Assembly: GCF_001557325.1 (NCBI RefSeq)
Contig: NZ_LSJS01000182.1
Location: forward strand, 1-37,736
Length of the DNA: 37,736 nt
Direction of reading: 5' to 3'
Source of the DNA: Erythrobacter donghaensis
GTDB lineage: Bacteria; Pseudomonadota; Alphaproteobacteria; Sphingomonadales; Sphingomonadaceae
The notes beneath the pieces are model-generated. The model searched no databases. It had not been told where the DNA came from and saw only the letters and a list, made by a program, of their open reading frames with translations. Shown piece by piece: positions 7,498 to 15,492 of this stretch. How positions within the stretch are numbered: position 1 is the first letter of the stretch; each line of letters opens with the position of its first letter. Both the position numbers and the translations under genes were made by a program.

Positions 7498-8784
7498 TCA
7501 CTTCCCGATGCAGAAGCGTCCGAACAGCGTGTCGAGCATGTCTTCAGTGGTCGCCCGCCCGATCAGCCGGTCGAAGGCGAGGCGCGTGCGGCGCAGTTCC
7601 TCGGCCACGAGCAGCGGATCGGAGAGGCCCTTCGCAGCGCGCAAGGCCTCCTCCGCTTCCGCGAGCCGCGCGTGCTGGCGAGCGTTGAGCGCCGCCTCGC
7701 CCGGCTTAGGGAGCGCCGCGCGCGCGGCTTCCACCAGCGCGGCCTTGAGCGCCGCCACCCCCGCGCCCGTCACCGCTGACAAGGTGAAGCGCGCGCCCGG
7801 CTTCGTTGCGAAGCCTTCGCGGTCGGCCTGGGCGGCGATCTCCCACGCGCCTTCCGGCCCTTCGCCCGCCGGCCCGAGCCACAACACCAGATCGGCGCGC
7901 ACCAGTTCAGCTTCGGCACGGGCGATGCCGATGGCCTCGATGGCCTCGGCTTCAGCCTGCGCGCGCAGGCCTGCGGTGTCGACGAAGGTAAAGGGCACGC
8001 CGGCGATGGCGACGCTGCGCTCGATCACGTCGCGGGTGGTGCCCGCGATCGGCGAGGTGATCGCGGCCTCGCTTTCGACCAGCGCGTTGAACAGCGTGGA
8101 CTTGCCCGCATTGGGCGGCCCGGCGAGCACCACCCGGAACCCCTCCCCCAGTCGCTCGGAACGCGGGCGCGCCAGCCACTCGGCCAGCTCCCGTCCGAGC
8201 GCGCCAATGTTCCACGTGAAACATTCAGGGAGATCGGCGCTGTCTTCCTCGTCCGAGAAATCGAGCACGCCCTCGACCTCGGCCGACAACCCCAGCACCC
8301 GCTCGCGCCATCCCTCGACCTGCCGCGACAGCGCCCCGCCCGCGTTCGCCAGCGCGGCGGCGCGCTGCAACTCGGTCTCGGCGGAGAGCAGGTCGGCCAG
8401 CCCTTCGGCCTCGGCGAGGTCGATCCGGCCATTGGCAAAGGCGCGGCGGGTGAACTCTCCCGGCTCGGCGCGACGGACCCCGCGAAGTGCAGCGAGCGCC
8501 CCCTCCACCGCCGCAATCACCGCGCGGCCGCCGTGACAGTGGAATTCGGCGAGATCCTCGCCCGTCGCGGTGTTCGGCCCGGGGAACCACAGCACCAGCG
8601 CCTCATCGAGCAGCGCGCCCTCCGCATCACGCAAGCGCGCCAGCGACGCCCGCCGCGGCTCGGGCACCCGCCCCGCCAAGGCCAGCAAGGCCTCCCGCGC
8701 CGCAGGGCCCGAGACGCGGATCACGCCGACGCCCGCCGGCGGCGCGCCGCTCGAGAGCGCGAAGATCGTGTCGGCGGAACTCAC
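7498..8784 (-). CDS. mnmE: tRNA modification GTPase MnmE (TrmE)
   Basis: MnmE is the GTPase partner of MnmG in cmnm5U34 tRNA modification. The 428-residue protein has an N-terminal folate-binding domain (GVGVIRVSGPAA, EFHCHGG) and a helical domain. The inserted G domain has G1 GPPNAGKST (222-230), G2 GTTRD (248-252) and G3 DTAG (269-272). The C-terminal catalytic-cysteine motif FCIGK is present. The usual G4 motif NKxD reads A-Q-A-D (318-321), so two guanine-contacting residues are changed. A near-parS site is embedded at 8208-8223, read as C188-F-T-W-N192. A DUF6489 gene starts its series 4 bases upstream. Confidence 0.96.
   Translation of the reverse strand: MSSADTIFALSSGAPPAGVGVIRVSGPAAREALLALAGRVPEPRRASLARLRDAEGALLDEALVLWFPGPNTATGEDLAEFHCHGGRAVIAAVEGALAALRGVRRAEPGEFTRRAFANGRIDLAEAEGLADLLSAETELQRAAALANAGGALSRQVEGWRERVLGLSAEVEGVLDFSDEEDSADLPECFTWNIGALGRELAEWLARPRSERLGEGFRVVLAGPPNAGKSTLFNALVESEAAITSPIAGTTRDVIERSVAIAGVPFTFVDTAGLRAQAEAEAIEAIGIARAEAELVRADLVLWLGPAGEGPEGAWEIAAQADREGFATKPGARFTLSAVTGAGVAALKAALVEAARAALPKPGEAALNARQHARLAEAEEALRAAKGLSDPLLVAEELRRTRLAFDRLIGRATTEDMLDTLFGRFCIGK
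8208..8223. other. parS site 8, one-base variant (inside mnmE)
   Basis: TGTTCCACGTGAAACA differs from the other eight sites only at the fifth base (T to C at 8212). That is the position left open in the classic TGTTNCACGTGAAACA consensus, so ParB binding is expected to survive. In the mnmE frame the perfect sequence would give TGA; the variant gives TGG (W191). Confidence 0.85.
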
Positions 8785-8788
8785 AGGC

Positions 8789-9052
8789 TCAGTCGGAAGA
8801 CTTCTTCGACCCCGTCGCGCCCGCGGCCGCCTTCATCGAACCCTCGACGAAGTTCTGAAACAGCTTCATCCCCATCTGCCCCATCGGTGCCAGCGCGGAG
8901 GCATATTGCTGGAGCTGGTCGGGGCTCGAGACCCCCTGCATCGCCTTGGTCAGGTTCTCGACATAGACATTGTTGGCCGCGCTCACATCGGGCAGGCCCA
9001 TGAAGCTGCGCGCCTCTTCGGGGGTGCAGTCGATTTCGATGGTGATCTTCAT
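8789..9052 (-). CDS. DUF6489-type small conserved protein
   Basis: The 87-residue protein begins MKITIEIDCTPEEARSFMGLPDV, which I recognise as the conserved N-terminus of the DUF6489 family of Sphingomonadales-type bacteria. A middle stretch has NLTKAMQGVSSPDQL and a Met/Gln-rich helix (APMGQMGMKLFQNFVEG). The tail is Ala/Gly/Lys/Ser rich. It has no signal peptide or membrane segment and the function is unknown. It lies 4 bases upstream of mnmE on the same strand, so it is probably co-transcribed with it. A GGAG lies at a normal distance before the ATG. Confidence 0.8.
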   Translation of the reverse strand: MKITIEIDCTPEEARSFMGLPDVSAANNVYVENLTKAMQGVSSPDQLQQYASALAPMGQMGMKLFQNFVEGSMKAAAGATGSKKSSD

Positions 9053-9146
9053 GGCCCCGCTCTCCTTTGCGTCATCCCGCCTTCATTTGGGCTTGGCACG
9101 CTGACAAGGCAAGAGATAGACCTGAGCCGACCAAGGAGAGACCCCC

Positions 9147-9845
9147 ATGAGCCTCAACGAAACGATCCCGACCCTCGAAGGTGATGCGACCTTCGGCGCC
9201 TATGTCGCCAAGCCCGAGGGCCAGCCGCGCGCTGCGATCATCGTCATTCAGGAGATCTTCGGGGTGAACCCCGGCATCCGCCAGAAGTGCGACAAGCTCG
9301 CGGCCGAGGGCTACCTCGCGGTCGCGCCCGATCTGTTCTGGCGGATCGCGCCGGGCATCGAGCTCGACCCCGATGTAGAGCCCGAGTTCCAGCGCGCGCT
9401 CGGGCTGTTCGGGGACTTCGACCAGGACGCAGGCATCCGCGACATCGAGGCGACCATCCACCACATCCGCCGCACGCTGCGCGTCGCGAAGGTCGGCTGC
9501 GTCGGCTACTGCCTCGGCGGACGGCTCGCCTACATGACCGCGGCGCGCACGGACATCGACGCTTCGGTGGGATACTACGGCGTGGGCATCGACGGGCTGC
9601 TCCACGAGAAGCACGCGATCGCCCACCCGCTGATGCTGCACATCCCGACCGAGGACGGTTTTGTTTCACGTGAAACACAGGCGGCGATGCACGAAGGCCT
9701 CGACGATCACCCCAAGGTGACGCTCCACGATTACGAGGGCCTCGACCACGGCTTCGCCACCGAACACGGCAAGCGCCGCAACGAGGAAGCCGCCAACCTC
9801 GCCGACGGGAGGACGGCAGCGTTCTTTGCCGAGCATCTCGGGTGA
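9147..9845 (+). CDS. Dienelactone hydrolase family protein
   Basis: This 232-residue alpha/beta hydrolase carries the DLH triad: C122 in GYCLGG, D170 in PTEDGF and H201 in GLDHGFA. It also has the N-terminal IIVIQEIFGVNPGIR block. Family members open lactone rings such as 4-carboxymethylenebut-2-en-4-olide in chlorocatechol breakdown, but many are general esterases. No aromatic-degradation neighbours are present, so the substrate is open. A perfect parS palindrome is coded at 9662-9677 as V173-S-R-E-T177, starting three residues after the catalytic Asp. It is divergent from the DUF6489 gene. Confidence 0.92.
   Translation: MSLNETIPTLEGDATFGAYVAKPEGQPRAAIIVIQEIFGVNPGIRQKCDKLAAEGYLAVAPDLFWRIAPGIELDPDVEPEFQRALGLFGDFDQDAGIRDIEATIHHIRRTLRVAKVGCVGYCLGGRLAYMTAARTDIDASVGYYGVGIDGLLHEKHAIAHPLMLHIPTEDGFVSRETQAAMHEGLDDHPKVTLHDYEGLDHGFATEHGKRRNEEAANLADGRTAAFFAEHLG
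9662..9677. other. parS site 9 (inside dienelactone hydrolase gene)
   Basis: Perfect TGTTTCACGTGAAACA. It is the site nearest the proposed origin (about 4.7 kb) and stands apart from the others by 1.45 kb. It is read on the plus strand as VSRET. Confidence 0.95.
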
Positions 9846-9881
9846 AGCACCCCGCCCGGCAAGGAGGCGAGCTGGGACCTG

Positions 9882-10046
9882 TTGACCCGCGATCTCGTCA
9901 CCCGCACCCTGCGGCTGCGCAAGGGATCGGACGACGCGGCCTATGACAAGGTCGGCGAGAGGAAACGCAAGAAGCCGAGCCCGCCGCTTAGGCTGGAGGA
10001 CTCGCCCAGCGGGGATGATCTGCTCGGCTGGCCGGGCGCCAAGTGA
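9882..10046 (+). CDS. Possible small ORF directly downstream of, and in frame with, the hydrolase gene
   Basis: After the hydrolase TGA (9843-9845) the same frame stays open to TGA at 10044-10046. The product would be a basic, hydrophilic peptide of about 54 residues (TRDLVTRTLRLRKGSDDAAY, then KRKKPSPPLRLEDSPSGDD). Codon third positions are G/C rich as in real genes here. No ATG is present; a TTG at 9882 lies 14 bases after an AAGGAGG sequence. It may be a small gene or the remnant of a longer one. I do not recognise the peptide. Confidence 0.3.
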   Translation: MTRDLVTRTLRLRKGSDDAAYDKVGERKRKKPSPPLRLEDSPSGDDLLGWPGAK

Positions 10047-10057
10047 GGGAGGGAATG

Positions 10058-10459
10058 ATGGGGAACGCACAGGCAGGCCTGGCGAAATGGCACGCCTATA
10101 TGGAGCACGGCAGCGACCCTGCGCTGCTTGCCGATCTGCTGGCCGATGACGCGGTGTTCCATTCGCCGGTGGTGCACACGCCGCAGGCCGGCAAGCCGAT
10201 CGTCATGGCCTACCTCGTCGCCGCCAGCCATGTGCTGGGGAACGACAAGTTCCACTATGTCCGCGAGCTGGTCGACGGGGACGAGATGATGCTCGAATTC
10301 GTCACCGAGCTGGACGGGATCGCCATCAACGGAGTCGACATCATCCGCTTCAACGCTGAGGGAAAGATCAGCGATTTCAAGGTGATGGTTCGGCCGTTGA
10401 AGGCGATCAACAAGGTCTGGGAAACGATGGGTGCCCAGCTTGCGGCGGCAAAGGCGTGA
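10058..10459 (+). CDS. NTF2-like (SnoaL-fold) protein
   Basis: The 133-residue protein has the layout of the nuclear transport factor 2-like superfamily: WHAYMEHGSDPALLADLLAD, then DDAVFHSPVVHTPQAGKPIV, and a C-terminal IIRFNAEGKISDFKVMVRPL. Such cone-shaped folds serve as small enzymes or ligand binders, and no substrate can be named. A GGGAGGG sequence at 10047-10053 suits the ATG at 10058 better than the adjacent ATG at 10055. Its 3' end overlaps the 3' end of the convergent BLUF gene by 53 bases. Confidence 0.8.
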   Translation: MGNAQAGLAKWHAYMEHGSDPALLADLLADDAVFHSPVVHTPQAGKPIVMAYLVAASHVLGNDKFHYVRELVDGDEMMLEFVTELDGIAINGVDIIRFNAEGKISDFKVMVRPLKAINKVWETMGAQLAAAKA

Positions 10460-10865
10460 CCGTCTCATGCGCGGCGAAGCCCGCGACGAAGACATCGCGC
10501 ACCGCCTCCTCGATCGCGGGACACAGCCGCTCCCCGGCTTCGGCGTGCATCAGCGCAAGTGTCTTGCCGATGCGGTTGTCGTCGAAATAGCGCATCGGCC
10601 AGTGCGGAAAGGTCGCCTCGGGGATCGAGCGTTCGAACATCACCTCGACGCCCGTATGGCGCGGATCGCGGCGGATCGTCTCGAAGGTGGCGAACAGCTT
10701 CCAGGTCGGCCCCTCGAGGATCTGGAGCAGGTGCGCCCCGGCCTGGAGCAGTACGCCCGACAGTCCGTTGGCCTCGTTCGAAACGCGGGCGTGATAGACC
10801 AGCCGGAACATCTCGACCCGGTCGAGACCCGGCGCGGCGATGCTGCGATAGATGATGCGACGCAT
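10407..10865 (-). CDS. BLUF-domain blue-light sensor, copy 1
   Basis: The 152-residue protein is almost entirely one BLUF domain, which binds FAD and senses blue light by rearranging hydrogen bonds around the flavin. Visible landmarks are Y6 (RIIYRS), an Asn pair in SNEANGLSGVLL (N30/N33), Q48 in HLLQILEGP and W89 in FPHWPM. These correspond to the family's photoactive Tyr, Asn, Gln and semi-conserved Trp. There is no attached output domain, so it must act through a partner protein. The last 20 or so residues are Pro-rich and unlike BLUF. A second BLUF gene follows 81 bases downstream on the same strand. Confidence 0.9.
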   Translation of the reverse strand: MRRIIYRSIAAPGLDRVEMFRLVYHARVSNEANGLSGVLLQAGAHLLQILEGPTWKLFATFETIRRDPRHTGVEVMFERSIPEATFPHWPMRYFDDNRIGKTLALMHAEAGERLCPAIEEAVRDVFVAGFAAHETVTPLPPQAGHPSFPRPC

Positions 10866-10946
10866 GGCGCTCCCCCGGATTGAACGGAGGAAGGGACTAC
10901 CCCGCCCGCACCTGCCAGCGGTTTGCGCCCGGCTACGGGTTTCGCC

Positions 10947-11339
10947 CTAGTTCAGCACCGCGAAATTGACGATCATCTTGCGCACCTCGGGGTCGAGCCC
11001 CTGCGGCAAATCGCGCTCGAGCATGTCGCGGCGGTGCTCGATGCTCTCGGCGATCAGCACGCGCTTCATCGCCCAGTCGGGACAGGCGCGTGCCGTGATC
11101 CCGCGGCGGTCGAGCACCGAAACGCCGCTGTGGCGCGGGTCGGCGGTGATGGTGTCCATCAGCGCCGCGACCTCGCCCTCCTCGCCTTCGAGCAGTTGCA
11201 GGAAGTTGCGGCCGTTGAACAGCAGCAGCCCGGTGATCCCGCGCGCCGGATTGTTGCGCGCGCTCGCGGCAAGGATGGCGTCGACCTCCTCGCGCCCCAG
11301 GGTCGGCGCGGTGCTGATGTAGAGATACTGGCTGAGCAC
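10947..11339 (-). CDS. BLUF-domain blue-light sensor, copy 2
   Basis: The 130-residue protein is a stand-alone BLUF domain with Y7 (YLYIST), N30 in SARNNPARGITGLLL, Q48 in NFLQLLEGE and W89 in CPDWAM. These positions line up with copy 1 almost residue for residue, although the sequences are well diverged. It starts with GTG at 11339; no ATG is closer to the conserved Tyr. It ends 80 bases before the copy 1 start, and its own start lies 60 bases past the rho stop on the same strand. Light regulation of something nearby or of motility/biofilm is possible but not shown. Confidence 0.9.
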   Translation of the reverse strand: MLSQYLYISTAPTLGREEVDAILAASARNNPARGITGLLLFNGRNFLQLLEGEEGEVAALMDTITADPRHSGVSVLDRRGITARACPDWAMKRVLIAESIEHRRDMLERDLPQGLDPEVRKMIVNFAVLN

Positions 11340-11399
11340 GTATTCCCGTCCGTCCGTCTTCGGCCCGATCCCCCGGCCCGTTGATGCGTCCCGTTTCCC

Positions 11400-12665
<1,266 letters not shown>

Positions 12666-12853
12666 CTTGTATTTCCGAAAGTCAGGGGTGGCCGGCTGGT
12701 CAGTGCCTCTTGGAGAAAGAGGTGCCCCGGTTGGACGAGGGGCTGGGCTTGGAGAAAGCAGACCTGCTGGAGGGCGTTGCGCCGCTCCGATACCGGATAG
12801 GTGGAGTGGAAATAGGAGCGCTGCGACGCGAGGTCAATCGCTCAATATGCGCC
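12666..12853 (-). promoter_or_regulatory. rho leader region with repeated C/U-rich segment
   Basis: This non-coding stretch lies between hemJ and rho. Read as rho mRNA, the 11-base segment CTTTCTCCAAG occurs twice (12758-12748 and 12719-12709). The second copy lies in a small imperfect hairpin (CCTCTT/AAGAGG). Rho genes are often autoregulated by termination in the leader, and C/U-rich unstructured repeats would suit that. This is an inference from position and composition only. Confidence 0.35.
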
Positions 12854-13297
12854 TCAGAAAGGCTTGAGGTAGACCAGGAGGACGATGAGGATCAGCAGCA
12901 CGCCCGGCACCTCGCCGATCATGCGCAGGGTCTTCTCCGAGAGCGGCCGCTCACCGCGCGCCATCTTCTTCGTCTGCCCGACCAGCCAGCCGTGATAGCC
13001 GGTCATCACCAGCACCAGCGTCAGCTTGGCATGGAGCCAGCCCGACGCGAACCATCCGCCGGCGTAGGCCATCGACAGCCCCAGCACCCAGACGATGATC
13101 AGCGAGGGCGTGAGGATGATCTTGCGGAGTTTCCCCATCCGCTCGGCCCACTTGGCCTCGCCCGGCGAGCCCGGCGCGTGGTCGAGCATGTAGATGCACT
13201 GGCGTGGGAGCATGAACAGCCCCGCCAGCCAGAACACCATGAAGATCACGTGCCCGGACTTCAGGAACAGGTAGATCGAGGAAAGCAGTTCCTGCAT
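12854..13297 (-). CDS. hemJ: Protoporphyrinogen IX oxidase HemJ (CopD-like membrane protein)
   Basis: The 147-residue integral membrane protein has four hydrophobic segments (about 8-30, 58-80, 88-108 and 127-145). It shows the family signatures LKSGHVIFMVFWLAGLFMLP with the conserved H16, and WLHAKLTLVLVMTGYHGWL. HemJ oxidises protoporphyrinogen IX to protoporphyrin IX, the penultimate step to heme. It starts 4 bases after the hemE stop on the same strand, so two heme-pathway genes sit together, which supports the assignment over a copper-resistance role. Confidence 0.9.
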   Translation of the reverse strand: MQELLSSIYLFLKSGHVIFMVFWLAGLFMLPRQCIYMLDHAPGSPGEAKWAERMGKLRKIILTPSLIIVWVLGLSMAYAGGWFASGWLHAKLTLVLVMTGYHGWLVGQTKKMARGERPLSEKTLRMIGEVPGVLLILIVLLVYLKPF

Positions 13298-13301
13298 CGG
13301 T

Positions 13302-14318
13302 TCAGCCTCTTAGCGCGGCGAGAAGTTCCTCGACGTGCGAAATCGGGGTGAACTGCCCGATCCCGTGGCCGAGGTTGAAGACGTGCGGGCGATCCTCGAA
13401 GGCGGCGATGATCGTCTTGACCCGCTCGCTGAGCGCCGGGCCACCCGCCTCGAGCAGCAGCGGATCGAAATTGCCCTGCACCGGCATGCCTTGCGGCAGG
13501 CTCTGGTGCGCCCAGACCGGATCGAGCGTCTCGTCGAGGCCGACGGCATCCACCCCGGTCTCGCGCGCATAGGCGGGGAGCTTGGCGCCCGCGCCCTTGG
13601 GGAAGCCGATCACGGGAGTGTCGGGGTGCGATTGCTTGAGCTTGGCGGTGATCGCGGCGTTCGGCGCAATCACCCACTTCTCGAACTGGTCGGGCGCAAG
13701 GCTCCCCGCCCACGAGTCGAACAGCTGCACAGCCTCGGCCCCCGCATCGATCTGGCCGCGCAGGTAGGTCACCGAGACCTCGACGATTGCGTCGATGATC
13801 GCCTGCATCCGCGCCGGATCGCGATAGGCGAGGAGCCGCGCGGGGCCGTGATCCTTGGAGCCCTCGCCCGCGATCATGTAGGTCGCGACCGTCCAGGGGC
13901 TCCCCGCAAAGCCGAGCATGGTCACCGCAGGGCCGATCTGCTGGCGGGTCAGGCGCACGGTCTCGTACACCGGCTCGAACCGCTCGAAGGCGGGGGTGAA
14001 GCTGTCGAGCTCCACCTCCATCAGCGTCGGTGCAAGGTGCGGGCCTTCGCCGGCGGCAAAGGTCAGCCCCTGCCCCATCGCATGCGGCACGATCAGGATG
14101 TCGGAGAACAGGATCGCCCCGTCGAAGCCGAAGCGCCGGATCGGCTGGACGGTGATCTCGGCCGCAGCCTCGCTGTCATAGACCAGCTCGAGGAAGCCGC
14201 CCTTCTCGGCCCGCAACTCCCTGTATTCGGGGAGATAACGCCCCGCCTGACGCATGAGCCACACGGGGGCGACATCCTGGCGGACACCTTTGAGCGTATC
14301 GAGAAGCGGACCTGGCAT
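13302..14318 (-). CDS. hemE: Uroporphyrinogen decarboxylase HemE
   Basis: HemE removes four acetate carboxyls from uroporphyrinogen III to give coproporphyrinogen III in heme synthesis. The 338-residue protein shows the N-terminal signature PVWLMRQAGRYLPEYRELR, the active-site segment FDGAILFSDILIVPHAMG and the block FAGSPWTVATYMIAGEGSK. The ATG at 14318 is preceded by an AAGGAA ribosome binding site at good spacing. In Caulobacter hemE borders the replication origin on this side, and the stretch upstream here looks the same. Confidence 0.97.
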   Translation of the reverse strand: MPGPLLDTLKGVRQDVAPVWLMRQAGRYLPEYRELRAEKGGFLELVYDSEAAAEITVQPIRRFGFDGAILFSDILIVPHAMGQGLTFAAGEGPHLAPTLMEVELDSFTPAFERFEPVYETVRLTRQQIGPAVTMLGFAGSPWTVATYMIAGEGSKDHGPARLLAYRDPARMQAIIDAIVEVSVTYLRGQIDAGAEAVQLFDSWAGSLAPDQFEKWVIAPNAAITAKLKQSHPDTPVIGFPKGAGAKLPAYARETGVDAVGLDETLDPVWAHQSLPQGMPVQGNFDPLLLEAGGPALSERVKTIIAAFEDRPHVFNLGHGIGQFTPISHVEELLAALRG

Positions 14319-14646
14319 AGGGTTCCTTAGAGCAAATCAATTCAATTTTAAAAAGGATGGATGGAGTCTGTTGGCCCTGTGGAAAGCGGGAATTACCGGC
14401 CTGTGCCGCGTTACCCCCGCCCGGCCACCCGGATTCATGCCCCCATCGAATCCGCATGGATTGGACGTCAAGCCAGCTTTATCCCCACTCTTCCCAGCCT
14501 GTCGACAAAACTTGTCCCGTGTGCGCAAATAGCCTTGCGGATCGGCCGGGAGCGGGCATGAAAATCCCTCCCCTGCTTGTCCGCCCACGCCTCCCGTGGT
14601 TTATGCGGCGATCTGTCCACAGGGCCATGTCTGAACCAGGGGGCGC
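14319..14646. other. oriC: Candidate chromosomal replication origin (oriC)
   Basis: This 328-base gap between divergent hemE and ppsR is the only gene-free stretch over 300 bases in the window. It holds an A+T-rich patch at 14331-14355 (20 of 25 bases A/T, including TTTTAAAAA). Three GANTC methylation sites lie at 14364, 14432 and 14448. A DnaA-box-like TTATCCCCA at 14479-14487 has one change from TTATCCACA. Weaker two-mismatch boxes are TGTGGAAAG (14378-14386) and CTGTCCACA (14613-14621). Gene order on both sides equals that around Caulobacter Cori. I see no open reading frame with family features. Confidence 0.75.
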
Positions 14647-15492
14647 ATGAACCGACTCAACCTCCACCTCGTTTCGGATTCGACCGGCGAGACGCTGGAA
14701 ATGATCGCCAAGGCGGCGCTCGCGCAGTTCGACAACCCGAGCGTCAACCGCCATTTCTGGCCGATGGTGCGCTCGCTCCAGCACATGGACCGGATCGTCC
14801 CCGATCTCGCCGCCCATCCCGGCCTCGTGCTCTACACGCTGGTGAACCCCGAGACGAGGAAGCGCCTCGAGGAGCATTGCCGCCACCTTGGCCTCCCCGC
14901 GGTGCCGGTGCTCGACCAGGTCACCGCCGCGCTCGAAGCGCAGCTCGGGCAGGAAGCGCATGGCCGCCCCGGCCGCCAGCACATGATGGACGAGACCTAT
15001 TTCAAGCGGGTCGAGGCGATCCAGTACACCATCGCCCATGACGACGGCCTCGCCCACGAGGAGTGGGAGCAGGCCGATATCGTGCTCGTCGGTGTCTCGC
15101 GGTCGTCGAAGACGCCGACCAGCATCTACCTCGCCAATCGCGGCTACAAGGTCGCCAATATCCCGCTGGTGGTGGAGAGTCCGCCCCCACAGACGCTCTA
15201 CCGCTTGCGACACCCGCTGGTGGTGGGGCTGACGACCTCGCCCGAACGCCTGATCCAGATTCGCCGCAACCGGCTGCTGTCGCTGAACGAGGCGACCGAG
15301 ACCGCTTACGTCGACAACGACAAGGTCAAGGCCGAACTGCAATTCGCGCGGCGGATGTTCGGCGACAATGGCTGGCCGGTGATCGACGTCACCCGGCGCT
15401 CGATCGAGGAGACCGCGGCGGCGATCATCCGGCTGGTGCAGGAGCGGGGGAGGAAGCCCGCGAGCGAAGGCGGGGTGGGCAAGCCGATATGA
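14647..15492 (+). CDS. ppsR: Kinase/pyrophosphorylase, PEP synthase or PPDK regulatory protein
   Basis: The 281-residue protein belongs to the DUF299 kinase-pyrophosphorylase family. It starts with LNLHLVSDSTGETLEMIAKA and has the P-loop GVSRSSKTPTS (149-159), followed by IYLANRGYKVANIPLV. Such proteins use ADP to inactivate, and phosphate to reactivate, PEP synthase or pyruvate phosphate dikinase by modifying a Thr next to the catalytic His. Which target applies cannot be read here. It is the first gene on the plus-strand side of the proposed origin, as in Caulobacter. Its stop overlaps the maf start (ATGA). Confidence 0.92.
   Translation: MNRLNLHLVSDSTGETLEMIAKAALAQFDNPSVNRHFWPMVRSLQHMDRIVPDLAAHPGLVLYTLVNPETRKRLEEHCRHLGLPAVPVLDQVTAALEAQLGQEAHGRPGRQHMMDETYFKRVEAIQYTIAHDDGLAHEEWEQADIVLVGVSRSSKTPTSIYLANRGYKVANIPLVVESPPPQTLYRLRHPLVVGLTTSPERLIQIRRNRLLSLNEATETAYVDNDKVKAELQFARRMFGDNGWPVIDVTRRSIEETAAAIIRLVQERGRKPASEGGVGKPI

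Noticed and set aside
14331..14357. IHF or CtrA binding site in the A+T-rich part of the proposed origin
   Set aside because: The sequence only partly fits the IHF consensus, and there is a single TTAA rather than the TTAA-N7-TTAA pair expected for CtrA.
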